Positions 1-13,278 of a DNA stretch of 64,000 nucleotides are shown here, piece after piece. This DNA comes from Novakomyces olei. Taxonomy: Eukaryota > Ascomycota > Novakomycetes > Novakomycetales > Novakomycetaceae. The notes beneath the pieces were generated by a model that saw nothing but the letters and a program-made list of their open reading frames with translations, did not search any database and was not told the DNA's origin. A program made the translations under genes and the position numbers. The stretch is from the NCBI GenBank assembly GCA_016906335.1, contig JADEYG010000007.1, positions 1,752,001 through 1,816,000 of the forward strand, read 5' to 3'. Numbering within the stretch: the first letter of the stretch is position 1; each line of letters starts with the position of its first letter.

Positions 1-203
1 TTTTGGGCTGAAGGTTTCCAGGATCGAATTAATTATATATACACAAAATTAAGATTCATCGTAGCACACGTCTAAACTATCGCAACATTATAAACAAAGA
101 CTGTAGTAAACACACGATAATTTTGAGGAAACATAAACAAAAAATACAATTGACATCGAGTGGTTTAAGGGGGAACCTGACCCGCGAAACGAATACCGCC
201 CTC

Positions 204-3200
204 TTATTGCTTTAGGACGTATTTCCTCAAGGCTTGATGTAGCGCCTCTTTCAGGAGAGGTTTCGTCAGATAGGCATCCATTCCGATCTATAAGACTATT
301 AGCAAGAAACAGACATAAGTCACCTTACCTTCTTGCACAGATCTTGCGCAGAATCCTGAATGTCCGCGGAAAGAGCAATAATAGGAATTTTTATTTCATA
401 GTGGCAATTGTGCTCAAAACTTCGAATCCGCTTTGTCGCCTCTACGCCATCACACACCGGCATGTGCTGATCGACCAGAAATATACTATAGTACCCGGCC
501 GGCTTTGACTCAAAAAGCTCAATTGCCTCGATTCCGTTCGATGATACTTCGACCTTCATTCCCAGATTCGAAAGTTGTTTCATCAAAAGCTTTTGAGCAA
601 CAGGGTTATCTTTTACTTGTTAGCCAGAGCAATATTGGATAAATTGAATTGAAAAACAAAAATTATAAACAATAATAAACAAATGAATGAGTTATAAAGT
701 AAATCTGTTTAAGAATTGACTGTAACAGAAACAAATAAATATAGACCCCGTATTTTCAAACGTACCCTCGGCAATTAAAGCATTTTTTCCCTTGATAGCA
801 GACAGCTCTTGTGGCGTTAGAGTATTCTCTTGGATAACAAGACTATTAAGCTGAGGAACTCGCCCGCAAAGACGGCTAAGGTTCTCGTCACCGATCAGCA
901 ACGATGTCAAAATCTCCACGAGCCTTGATATTCGCGGCTGCTTGGGCATTCTGAACAGTTTCTGGTTGTACTTGTTTTCGTGGCGCACGAGACTCTTCTC
1001 GCTGTCTGCCGTCCAATTATGGGTGACAAGGAACGCATTGTAGAGCCATAGAATCCGGGCAGACCGAAAGTGCTCGTGAGCAAACTTTTCGCCGTACTGT
1101 TCGAGGTCATAAATGTCCTCCAAGTCTGCGACAATGGCATCAAAGCCCGAAACATCCACGTCCATCAGGGCGTCAACAGACGTGAAGGAAACGATGCGGA
1201 GTCCGATCTTTGAATACTCCAATTCGCGGCGTAAAAGACGCGAGTTTGTTACGAGCGCTATCGATTTATCGCGCAAAACCTCCTCTTCAGCTTTGAACCG
1301 AGATATACGGTTCTGCGCATCCAAAGGCAGATCTCTGGCCCGCCGTACTTTGATTTTAAACCAAAATTTTGAGCCAATGCCCTCGAGGGACTCTACGCCC
1401 ATCTCACCGCCCAGCAGCCTGCACAGCTCCATCGAGATAGATAACCCTAACCCTGTTCCACCATAGGTTCTGGTAGTGCTGGCGTCGACCTGGGAAAAGG
1501 GTTTGAACAGGTGCTTTACATCGCCCTTTGTAATCCCGATACCCGTATCCTCGACGACAAACCGCAGCATGCACTCATCCCCATCCGAGTCTTGGGCCAC
1601 GATGGAGCAAGAGACGTAGCAGTACCCGTCGAGGGTAAATTTGACAGCGTTCCCGAGCAGATTGGTCAGGATCTGTTTGATTTTATGTATATCCGCGGCA
1701 AGGTACGAGGGCACATCTGGTGCAATTTCAAGGCCAATTTCCAGGTTCTTTTTCACCGTCAAAGGCTGCAGCAGCTCGATGCACTCTGACAGGACATCTT
1801 CGACGGAGAAGAGCGTGTCTGGGGACACTGACATTTTGCCAGCTTCGAGTTTACTAAAGTTCAAGAGATCATCGATAATCTGCAAGAGCATCTCGCAGCT
1901 CGTTTTGGCCGTCTGTACGAGATCCCGCTGCTCGCTGTTGAGCTGCGTCTCACTCAGCAGGTTGAGCATACCGTAAAACCCGGAAAACGGTGTCCTCAGT
2001 TCGTGCGACATATTGGCCAGAAAATTGGCCTTGAGCTTCATTGCTCTCAGCGCATGCTCTCGGGCTTCCTTTTGGTCGTTTATATCGATACAGAAGCCTA
2101 TGCCCTTGTAGTTATTGCCACGGCCATCAAAGAGCCCAGTCATTCGGGAAACATGGTACCTGTACTGCCCAGCTGCGTTTCTCAACCGTATCTCTGTCTC
2201 GGGAAACTGCCGTGCATCAGACGCTTCCAGGATCCGTTTAGAGATGAGCTCTCTGTCGTCCGGATGAACTACTTGCAGCCACCTGTCGTGCTCAAAACTG
2301 GGCGCATCGCTGCCAGCGTACTTCCACCAAAAGGCGTTCAGGTAATCAACTTTGCCCGTCTCTGCATTTGTGGTAAAGATGATACACGGCATCGTCTCGA
2401 GCAGGGCAAGGTACTTGAGCTCTGCACCTTTGGCCGCCTTGAGCGCCTTCTCCTGGCTCTGGATCATCTTCACATTGGCCAGAGTGGCCTTTTGTACGCT
2501 CTTGAAGAGCAGTGCGTTAGTTATACTCGTCCCAATCTGCTGGCAGAGGAGCGAGAGAAACGTGAGCAGACGGGAATTGAACCCGTCTACTGGCCCTTGC
2601 AGGTAAAGGACACCAACGAGCGAGAGCTTGTGCTTTATGGGCAGAGCAAGGAAAGACTTGTCCCCATGTTTTTGGAACCAGAGACTGTTGGCAAACCGCT
2701 CATCGTCTCGAGAATTGAAGAGGAAGAGCGACTCGTCTCCGTGAATGACAGAGTTTATTACCCTCGAGGGAACCAGCTCGTCGTCGTTTGTAAAGGAGCG
2801 AGGCGGATTGTACGTCTCTGCTGCCGTCTGTGTTCCCGTAGCAGCAACGAGGAAATTGACCTCGTCCTTGACGATAATGGCCGAGTAGTCTCCGATAGAG
2901 TTGTTGAGGATGAGCCGGAGCATCTTTTTCAGTAACGTCTCTATCCCAATCTCGCTCGAGATTACATGGCTCGATTTTATAATCGACCGCAGGTCTAGAG
3001 CGTCAAGGGCAAGCAGCCTATCGTCCCCATCCTCTGCAGAGTGCAGGTACCCTCGGTCACGGATACCAAGATCCGTCTTTTGCTTCTGCTGTTGTTGTAG
3101 TTGTTGCTGTTGCTTTTGCTCTCCCTCTTCAGAGCTGTCAAGAGGCTTTGGATCGTTCATTGTCATTACCGCTGGCGGTGCCTGGTAAGCGTAGAGCTTT

Positions 3201-6200
3201 GCCTTCTCTTGAGCGTGTGGAGCGAGAGACTGTACAAAGTAATCTATAGTGCCAGACTTGAACTCGGAGAGTGTCAGTGACGTCTGTGTTGCCACATCGC
3301 AGTGGCCGTGCATATCGGCATCGTACACGTCTCCAATGGCAAAAGCCAGAATCTGAGATTTACGCTCTGCTCCAGCGGTCGAGTACGCCTGGACAGCGTC
3401 CTTGGCCACATTGATTCCGGCTCGGCGGAGGTTCAGGCGGATCAGGTGGTAAGCGTACCGCTCTAGAGCCAATGCCTCCTCCAATCCGTGGCCGCAGCTG
3501 TGAGCGAGATCGGCAGCCGCCTCGTACTCCCGAGTGGCCGACTCGTCAGCCAAGAGGGACAGGGCTTCTGCCTTGAGCAGCGTCTCCCATATACAAAAGT
3601 GCTGGACACTGGCAGCCCTGGCGTACTCGCCCAGCAGCAGCAGCACTTTATTTATATAGTGCCTCAGCTCGTCCGTCTCCCCAACCGATAGAGCAGTTGA
3701 TGGAGTGGGTTCACCATGTTTAGAGAGCAGCCGGCCGGCACAGGCCATTCCGAAATGGAAGAGGGTTACTATCGAGAGCTGATACTGCACGTTCTGCTCC
3801 ACACGAGGACACAGCCGTCGGCCGTAAGCGATAGCGTCGTCATACAGAGCCAAAAAGTTACAGGATACTACGTAGATGCACTCGTTCCAGAACGTGACAC
3901 TCTGTGGGAAGAAGGTCGACATGGCCGAGGCCTGAGAGTTCTCTACTATATCTCGCAAAAGAGCGCCCTGTTCGTGGGACGAGTGGAAGCGGAGAGAGCT
4001 GATGAAGCCCAGTACCGTCTGCAGCGGAGAGTCCCGCTTCGAGATGCCTTCTATTATATTCTCCATCTCCCGCTCTGCCTGGTAGCAGTAGTCCGCTACC
4101 AGACCCAGCGGCTCACCGTGGATGATCTTGGTTATCACAATGTTCAAGATTGCCCTCACTGCGTATATCTTGTCGCCCACATAGATGGCCGCCCGCTTGC
4201 TCGCATTTAAACCCGCTAGCTTCTCCTCGTAACCAGAGTGCAGTGTTCCAAGACTACAGAAATGATTAAGACCGGCACGTGCAAAGTTAATCCAGCAGCT
4301 GAGCTCTTGCCCATTCTCCCGCTCTTCCGAAATCATACGGTACCCAATCTCCGAAAGGTTTGCCCGGACAGTGAGGCAGTTCACTGGTGAAAAGGTGGCC
4401 AGGCTGATTAGTATCGCGCCAGAAAAGGGGTGAACACCGTGCGCTAAAACGTTCTCTGCACTCTCCAACACGTACTGCCTCACGTAGCTCAAATCCAGGT
4501 TCAAAGCGCTGTAGGAAAGCTCTAAAAGCGCTTCTGTCCGTACAATCTCGATCTCGTCGCTCATTGGTGGCAGAGCCTGCAATTCCGTCTCTGTCAAACG
4601 GTCCAGTAGTGTTTGCATCCTGATGTATTAGCACATGAAAATGGATATGTATATATATATATATATTTATTTATTTATTTATAATTATAATCTCACCTTT
4701 TCTTTTGAACGTCCACGTCCTGGATCACGATTTCCCGGCCATTGTTCAAGTGATAAATATCCAAAAGGCATGCAACACTATCCCAGTACAGGCCTTGAGC
4801 ATAGCATATCCTCGAGAGCAAAAACGTAATCTCGTTCCGAACGTTGATTGCGAGATTATCCCGCAGTAAGGCTTGGCAGCATTCTCTTGCCTCGTCAGGT
4901 CTGCCATTCAACCACAAGCTCTCAGCCAAAGACATGTAAATGTTAAATGTCTCCTTGGGATCAACGTCTAAATTAGACGCGTCCCATGGATCAGACTGCA
5001 ACAGTCTGGCTGCTAACTGTACTGCATCCAACCGCGACGAGTTTGACGAATGGTAATCTGAACAAGCGCTCACAAGAGCTTCGCGGTAAGGTCTTCGAAT
5101 AGAGATGCAACAAATATAGTCAAAGGCGTGCTTAATGTGAACAGTCACATCAGCCATAAACTGTTCATTCCACATAATAAGCTCAACGGCCAAATGATGA
5201 TAATAAGCCAGTGCGTCCGGTTTCATCCAGTTTAGTACTCTACGGCGGTAAATGTCTTGGGTAAAGATATACCTTTTGCTGTCCGAGGAAGGAGTCAGCA
5301 GTCCTGCATCTAAAAGCTCCTGCACGGAGCTCATTAATGTAGCGTTTGTATTAAGCAAAGGCTTGGGAACGTCTCTCAGATCAATAGTGTCCTTCTTCGT
5401 GATGTTCATCAGCTGTTTCACGTTCTCCATGTCAGCATGCATCCCGAGAACCGCAATTATATCCACCAGTTCTCGAGCAGCTGGTGACAAGACGCTTTCT
5501 AGCTCATCAAAGACGCTTGGCTCCTGGTCCAGGTTTGCATTGTACCGCGTTTTCTGTACCACTGAAAGTGCCTTGAGAAGATCAACGTCCCACTGTCGCA
5601 TCTCAGTATCAAAATAGATTGATTTGCTGTTGTAAAGGGAGAGAATTATCTCTTTTAGCCGCAGCGGGAATCCGTTTGAGTGCTCTGCCAGGGCGTCAAC
5701 CAGGCTGGGGAAAGCGTCGCTCGACCGCCTTAATACTTCGGATAGCAGGGCGCCCACACTATCCCGAGAAAGAGGCTTCAGTGTGATTTTGTGTACCCTC
5801 GCACCGTCCGACTTGGGCATTTTGAATACCGAGGAAGCGTCCATGTTTGAGGGCATAGCAAGAACAAGGACCATATTTATCTTTGACGAAATCAGCATTT
5901 GCAAAAACAAGAGGCACGACTTGTCTGCATTCTCTATTCCGTCCAGGATTAAAACAAACTTTCTGATACGTGAAAAGGACCGGAAGATATCTATCAGCAA
6001 ATGCGTCAGCCTTATTATACTGTCGCCACTGCGCTTAGACTCTGAATCGCCCTGCCTCTTGTTCCAAAGCTGACTTCGCCCAGAGTTGATAGTGCCACTA
6101 GCACCGGATTGAGATCGGCTTGCTGAGCTATTAGGGCTTCCATTGTGCTCTATTCTGTCCGGTACCGAATCATTTACGGTAACGCTTGTGCTTGCATTGC

Positions 6201-8388
6201 CTGTGCTATTCGCGCTGGCCGTGGCTGTGCCAGTTAAAGGCAGATTTGAATGCGCAGAATTGCTTGTAGAATCAGAAGACCCCGACAGTTTTTGGGTTAT
6301 CCCCGGTCTATTTGACGATGATGACGACGAATTATTGTCTCTTTCGTAATAAGTTGTTGCTGGGGCAAAAGTTTCGTGGTGCGAGAGAATTGACCGCAGT
6401 TCCGGGAGTCGTTCGAAAAAGGACTGAAGCTGGATTAACGTCAGTCCGGAAATTGAGAAAAATATTTCGCAAAAATCGCGTATTGTATGCTCAGACTCGG
6501 CCAGTAGGTAGCGTAACACGTTACGCGTACAGCGCATATAAGTCATAAAAGGCTGGCTATCTGAGCTCTCAAACTTGTGTGAAATACAGCACACCCGTGT
6601 CTGTAAATCCGACTTTACCCTGCGCAGAAGCGTAGATTTTCCCAGCCCTTCATCTCCTTGCACTAGTAAAACATCACACGTATCATAAGCCGACTGAGGT
6701 CGAGAGTGGCAGGCCGCTCCTTTTCCGGAAAACGAACTTGCTGGACCAGAGACAGTGGCGCTTGAAGCCTTGCTAGAAGTATCATCGTCATCCTGCACGT
6801 CTCCTTCGCCGGTAGACTCGTTTGTTACGTCTTTCGCTCCTCCATTGCTGGATTTTGAACCCGCATCCTGTGTCGCACTAGACCCAGCGTTCAGGTGATT
6901 CAAGGGCAGAGGGATTATAGAGTGTGAGGAGCTCTTACGGTTGTTACATGCCCTAATTATATAATTCACAATCATGCCAATCTCATTATCCCGGCCAACG
7001 AGTATATTTGGCATTGAGAAATTGGAGATCTCGTCAACTAGCCCGAGAGCAAGAGGCTTTTGTAGTGCAGCGTACCCGCCCGAGGAGACACGTGTCCTCA
7101 ACTCGAGCAGATCATTCATAACCCCGAGGAAGCTCTGGTACCTTTTGTTCGGTGATTTTTCCGTCATGAACCAGAGAACTCGAGACAGGACTTCCGGTAA
7201 GTCCTGTCGTAATTTACAAACATCCGGAATCGGTTTAGAAATGGCATTCTGGTATATTTCCAGTGTATCTCCCTCCCAAGGTGCTTTGCCTGTAAGAATA
7301 ACGTAAAAATAAATACCGGTAGAGTAGATATCGGTCCTGTGATCCGGCTGGTACTGAGTGCGGCCCGTCTGCTCCGGACTGAAATATATGCCCATCGATC
7401 CGTGGGACCAGAGATCTGATAGCTTTGAATGCTGAGGCAGCAAAGAAAAGGGCCCAGAGCTATTATTCCCAATATTGAAAAACCGTAATCTGTCCTCCGA
7501 GTCAAAATCAAAGCATCCTGGACGAATAGAGCTATGTAGCTTGTGATGTTGATGAACAAAAGACATGCATTCACAAAAGCGGATAGCGTAATCCAGGAAA
7601 TCTGTCAATTTCAATGGCTCAAAGACTTTGCTCTTGTCCTCGACGTACGTCATTGCGCGTGCCAACGAGTCCGGTGTAGGCGTTCCGTCCACAATATCAT
7701 AGCAATGTGTTTCCGGCAGACCAGTGTTGCTATTGCTTGCAAGTTGAGAATAGTCAGCATGATTCTGGACTTGGTTCTCAATCTCAGTTTCGTATGCATG
7801 ATCAATCATGTTGTCGGCATCACTATCAACTCCATTTATTTGTGGAGAAATAGGTGAGCGACTGTCAAGCAGTGACTGTGACTCGAGGTACTTTAGAGCG
7901 ATACTGGAGACGGCCTTTTGGAAAACGAAAACGGGTTCAGGTATCCTGTACTTTTCCTGAAAACTTCCCTTGTAAAGCGTAACGGCCAGGTTATGTGAAA
8001 ATTCGTAAATGGCAAAAGGCGCCACGAGCAGGTCACGGCCATTTTTTTGCTTACACAAATAATCGAGGGTATACGCTTCCTCCTGAAGAGACGTCAAATC
8101 AAAGGAAACCCGGGCAATAATGCTCTCCTCGGGTTCCGACGAGTCTTTCACAGAAGAAGACGATGACGACGACGGGATAACAAAGGGCGACAGCCGTCGC
8201 CCGGGCCGACTGTTATCTATCGGACGGCCAAAAAAATAAACGACTCGTAGCTGATCAAAAAGCAGTTCTCGCAAACATACAGCTCCAAACTCATAGCCAT
8301 TGATCGATCGGACGGCCTGCAGAGCCTCCAAAACCCCAGCATTGTGGCGGTTGCTTGCAGATAGAACGTCGGGCGGCGGCGGCGGCAT
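204..8388 (-). CDS. Group X hybrid histidine kinase (Chk1 / Mak2-Mak3 type)
   Basis: Four exons: 8388-4697, 4619-766, 609-329 and 287-204. The introns are 77, 156 and 41 bp with GTGAGA/GTACGT/GTAAGG donors, and the joined frame encodes about 2,636 residues. Domain order: a protein-kinase-like region (about 250-430), an AAA-type ATPase with Walker A GDEGLGKST (about 578), a long helical linker, GAF (about 1780-1940), PAS (about 1970-2080), HisKA with phospho-accepting His about 2103 in MSHELRTP, HATPase_c with DTGIGI and GTGLGLSI, and a C-terminal receiver whose acceptor Asp is about 2562 in LVDQHMP, followed by the conserved TKP lysine. This order defines fungal group X kinases, which act in peroxide and osmotic stress phosphorelays. 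The receiver sits on two small exons and would be lost without splicing. The kinase-like region has LHSSIRPG where active kinases carry HRD and shows no DFG, so it is probably a pseudokinase. Identification is firm; the exact stress input is unknown. Confidence 0.95.
4620..4696 (-). repeat. AT-rich microsatellite inside histidine kinase intron 1
   Basis: The 77-bp intron starts GTGAGA and ends ACATCAG, and contains an (AT)n run followed by a (TTTA)n run. It is an ordinary short intron with a simple-sequence core, and its removal joins the pseudokinase/AAA half to the GAF/kinase half in frame. Confidence 0.8.
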
Positions 8389-9565
8389 TAAGGACAGAAA
8401 AAGTCAAAAATAGCGAGATAAAGAGTTATAAAAACCCGAGTCTAGACAGGATCGTGCAGTGCAGACTACCGTGGCCGCCGGGAAAGAAGCGCAAAAAACA
8501 TTCGAAAAACAAAGATTATATAGGGACAAAGATGGCCGAAGCGGTGCCTCTGCAAACCAACCGTGCGGGCAAGATGTGCTACAAGGGCCGCGCAATAATT
8601 AAATGATTATTCTTACATTTGCTTGTGTATAACACAATAATAATAAAAAAACAAACAATTATTTATGCTTATAAACGAGCTTGTATATACTCTACTCTAC
8701 TATATAATGGACACTTTGTTCACATATACTCGTGCACTCACGCAGTATTATTTTATTGTCTTTTGAGCCGTTAGTGTAGGCACAAGTTTGTGTGCAAAAC
8801 ATTTGTATACTGACGATTATTTCAGTGGAAAGTGCGCGGTTGCGCGGGAACAAATACACTTGTGTACGAATGCGGAATTCCCTTGTAAAAAACAATGTTT
8901 GACGTTACACATACAAATATTTATATCGCAGAGAAAAAACGGAGAAAAGACCAAACGGAGAAAAGACTAATCGGAGAAAAGGCCGCAAGTGGTGGATGTT
9001 TCATTCATTGACGGCAAATTCAGAAACATGTTTATAATACTCTTCAGGCCGGCGAAGCTCAGATTTATGGAATGCACTCCAGCAAAGCACGCATAGCGAA
9101 ATAAGTTTATATTAAAGTGGCCTGCGGGAGTAGGAAGGTTTACTTTTCTGAGCCTATATTGAATTTGTGGGATAGCTGTGTATGTAATAATCATCCGACA
9201 GGTGTGTAAATAGAACCTGCCGAACTTTGAAGTATCCCGACATGAAATTTAGTATACAATAAAACATTTATATGATAATAATGTATGTAGACACAGTTTA
9301 TGCATAGCGCCGCACGGGTAATATACTCACGGGTTCCGTGACTCTAATACGTTTTAATCAGGTACGAGACAATTATCGCTAAGTGTAAACAAAAACAATC
9401 AGGAACATTTACATATAGAAAAGTGCCCTTTTTGTAAGGTACAGGTACAGAGGAGGGTTACATCAACTATGTACATCTTTTCAAACGCCGATATGAATAA
9501 AAAATTTCCGATTAAAAAAATACTTACATCTAAATCTATACAATTAAATTACACAGCGGACCCAG
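8389..9565. other. Intergenic region without a recognised gene
   Basis: This is 1.2 kb of AT-rich DNA between the histidine kinase start and the 3' end of the UNC93-like gene. Short open frames show no homology or codon structure I recognise. The only marked structure is a 16-bp unit repeated three times at 8938-8985. Confidence 0.7.
8938..8985. repeat. 16-bp minisatellite, three copies
   Basis: Three tandem near-identical copies of a unit built on CGGAGAAAAGAC. It is short, and there is no sign of function. Confidence 0.75.
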
Positions 9566-11274
9566 CTAAGCAACGTTGTCCTCAATCTTTGAATCCTCTG
9601 AATACTGTTCAGTAATGACCGGAGCAGAGTTGGTAGGCTCCTTGATCCAAAGGAAAAATGGGAAGAAAATCAAAAGGGCGCCCGTAACAAAGCCCCAGTT
9701 GAGAGCAAATTCGAGATTGTAGTTTGTGCCATCAGCGTTGATCTTCCAGGCAATAGCAGCACCAACACCTTGCATGGATTTGTACAGGCCAACGTATCGG
9801 GCAGAAAGTTCATCGTCACCCTTGCCCAGGTACGCGAGTGCCCAGTAAGCCAGGGTTTGCCAGAGCGCATCAAAGACACCATACATAAAGTAAAGCACAA
9901 ATGGGCCAGCGAATTTGAGGCCAGAAGTGCGGATATCAAGCTCGCCGCTTTGGTAATAATAATCAGTGCTCTCACTAAGAGCAGCAGTAGGAGCAGATTT
10001 AAGTTGAAAATCCAATCCACCGCCCCACAGAGCCAGGCTGAACACGAATACCACAATATAAGCACAAATGCCTCTTGTTTTCAAGGTCAGACGTTTGTAG
10101 TCGAGCAGGTATCCAAAAAGTACAGCCGCACCCATTTGAGCCAACCAGTACATCCCGCTGTTAAATGATCGGGTTCGGATATCAAACAAGCGCCCATTAA
10201 CCGTGTTTTGCTGGTAACTGTAAAAGTAATTGGCCATCATAAAGTAGGGGATAGCAACAATGGTCTCTTTGCGTGGGATTATTTTTAAAATACCCAAGAA
10301 ATCCTTGATTACATTTGGTCGCTCGATCGGGATATGGACGCGGCTGCCATCGGTACGGATTACACGTGAAGCCGGTAGCAGGCCGATAGCGAGAATGAAT
10401 CCGACACACATCAAAACAATGAATACAATGTATGTAGCATCACTGACTGTACCAAGAGTCGAATCAAAGTTCAACCCAAACGAAATCATGGAGCCAATCG
10501 TACCACCCAGATTGAAAATAGCCCAAGACAATCCGACGAAACGGCCTTTCTCCGAAGCCAGAGGCATAGCTGTCATAATCGTGCCCTGACCGACCCAAAA
10601 GAAGGAAGCACCGATTCCGAGAATAGCGCCAGTGGCAATAACGAAGCCGCCTAAATGTTAATCTTTGTTCTATTTTGATAAACCTCGTTTTTTGAGAAAA
10701 CCTACTCGACTGGATGTGATTGTATGCCAAAAGAGAGCCGCCATAGAGAGGATATGTTATACCTCCCAGCAGAATAATCCACCGGGGACCGAGGAAAGAA
10801 TATACGACTGGAGCAACGAAAAGATTGCTAACTGCCGAGGCAGCAGTCAATGCAATATTGCCGTTGGCTGCGACTGAAGTGTCCAGCTGGCCTGAGCCGC
10901 CCATTCCACTGAGAGCATTGTAGAGACCGGGACAGAGAAAGGCCTAGAGTTAGGTACTCATGGCAGACAGGAGACACAATGGCTATATGACAATGTAATG
11001 CTTCATACACATTAAATGTATGCCATAGACATGATGGTATAGACGCAAACTAAACACAAATGCATAATCATGATCAAAACAGAAAACAAAAACAAAATTG
11101 CCTTACAACAAAGGAGACAAGAACGACTTGCGTAAGAGGAGAAGTATAGCGCCACGGCGATTTGTACTTTGGATCAATGTTGATTACAGTCTCAGCAATG
11201 GGGCCGTCTTCGCCTCCAGTTGCGTCGACTTGTATTTCCTGCTTGTCGCTGGTGGAGGTCTGTAGGGGCGTCAT
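9566..11274 (-). CDS. UNC93-like major facilitator membrane protein (DUF895 type)
   Basis: Three exons (11274-11107, 10943-10706, 10650-9566) encode about 496 residues; the introns are 163 and 55 bp. A short polar N-terminus leads into about a dozen hydrophobic segments. The junction of exons 1 and 2 restores the conserved FLCPGLYNALSGMGGSGQ region that opens fungal UNC93-like transporters, and exon 3 supplies the central and C-terminal membrane half ending in an acidic tail. The substrate is unknown for these fungal proteins. A likely 5'-UTR intron lies at 11321-11409 (GTAAGT to GTGCAG), so transcription starts beyond 11410. A divergent region of 2 kb separates it from the alpha-fucosidase gene. 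The family call is firm; no function is claimed beyond membrane transport. Confidence 0.9.
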
Positions 11275-13278
11275 TTGCTAATACTCTGGTGCTGTTGCTG
11301 TTGCAGATAGTAGCGAAGGTCTGCACAAAGTCAGTACAAGTCTTTTACAATAATCCTTTGTATTCACTTCAATTTAAGACAAATAGCAGTCCCGGTCTCG
11401 TCCACTTACCTTGTTTCTAATTAGAGTTCAAGTGGCAATGTCTTAGCCGCGACACGTCGACAGTGTGCCGAGGAACCCGCAATTGATTGAGAGAGAAGCG
11501 GAATAATAAGCGAAAAGCTTTTCTCGAAATGCACAAATATAAGCGAGACGTTCGCCGGTGTTCCTAACTAAAGTAGCTTCCCCCACAATCTCAAAGCTGC
11601 TTAGGAATGTCTGAAACCCATGTGCCGCGCAGCTTTGTACTTATATACACCATCAGAATAATATAGATTTTCCCCCCTATCTGAGATAACGACAGTGCAA
11701 CCCGCGGTCAGGTTGCACACACTATTAAAAGGTGGAGAGATAGGGATAAATTTTGTGTATAAAGAGCAAAGAAAACCAGGCGATAATAAGCGGCATCCTA
11801 CAAGAGAATGAAAAATACGCTAGAAAACAGATCGCCAAAAGAAAAATATCGTATTACTCGGCCAATGTTACACAACGGTAGATGGAGTGCATTTAGAGAA
11901 AATAAATCCCGGATGTATGGTTGGCTGTACGGCTATTTTTTGTGTAACGCATCTTAGGAACAATAGGTTACACAAGACGTGGAACGTTTTGCCGTCTTTC
12001 GGTACACGGTAGATGTACACGCAATAAAATTGGGAAAAGGTGGGGCAACGTGGTTCGAAAAAGGCGGCTATTACCGCTGTTTGATGGACGAGATCTATGT
12101 AACGACACCATTTCTGCTGTGGATGGAAAAAAGATGAAGAGCAATAGTTGATGCTATTGAGATTTCTTACCGAGGCGGACTAAAAAAGTCCTGTTTTGCG
12201 TGTAACTAGTTATTAAGCTCCAAGTTTTTAAACAAAAGGGTATGGCTCGTTGCAATGCTTTATGCAATTAGCCTATACATTATTGATTCTGCAAGTACTA
12301 GTAAATATATAGCCGAATACTTCCAACTAGCTCCGTGGAGGCTAACCCGAAAAACACATTGATCGACGAATCAAATTGCTCAAATATGGATTTACTAAAA
12401 GCATGGCAACTTCCCACGACGTGCGACGACGCTTGGTATGATAATTGAAGCGGAGCAATGCAATAGATATACTGCCAGACTAATCGTGTTACCTGCTTCC
12501 CAACTGCCGGTACCTTGCGCTGCCCATTATGGAATAGTGATTCCTTTATCACGCCTCTACCCAAAGCTAGTGTTCTCATACAAAATTCGCCGCTAGCTCG
12601 AGATAAGCTCGAGATAAGTATACGTTGACAAATTCTTATTGTAAAGCAAATAAGTAGGACAAGCCTGGTATTATGACCTCGTAACAAGTCAGACGTTACA
12701 GAATAATAAGATTACAAGTACTGTATATTAAAATATGAATGGTATTGTTGTGTAACCGCAGATAAAAGTCAGATAATGGAATTTTCTTGTTCAAAATAAA
12801 TTATGCTGAAAAATAGCACACTATTCGGTGGCATTTTCTGTACTTTGTATGAAGAATGAATTACTTGCTGAGAAGCAAAGTAACTAGGTTTTATCTGCTA
12901 CGCGGAATGCCTCTAAAATAATCTACTACTTTTGAACCCACTAATTATTATTTCTATCTGGTTTAGCATTAAATAATACAAATATTGATGGTTTTTCCAG
13001 CGTAAAACTACGCCTACGTGTTGCGTGCAGGTTACAGCGCACCATATTAAACGTTTTATTTGTTCCCCAATAAAAAGATTAATATTCAGTAGAGGGTTTA
13101 TTTTACTATCTGCACACAAGCTGACTCGATGACATTATGCGTGCGGCAAATAGCAGGCAGGTTACACAAGATGGCCACAAGCGAAATGCCATTTGATGGA
13201 GCATCAATTCCGAAAAATGGGAGACGGAGAATAAATGATCGATAAGCGTATGATGCGTATTGCCTACGCTCTACACGA
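11275..13278. other. Divergent intergenic region (promoters of UNC93-like and fucosidase genes)
   Basis: This 2-kb AT-rich stretch lies between two divergently transcribed genes. It contains the probable 5'-UTR intron of the UNC93-like gene at 11321-11409. I see no further gene. The longest open frame (12298-12687, minus) has no recognisable domain. Confidence 0.65.

Noticed and set aside
2003-2935. 310-codon plus-strand frame
   Set aside because: Antisense shadow of the histidine kinase GAF/PAS coding region.
12298-12687. 129-codon minus-strand frame in the divergent region
   Set aside because: No domain, no plausible splice partners, and composition like surrounding non-coding DNA.
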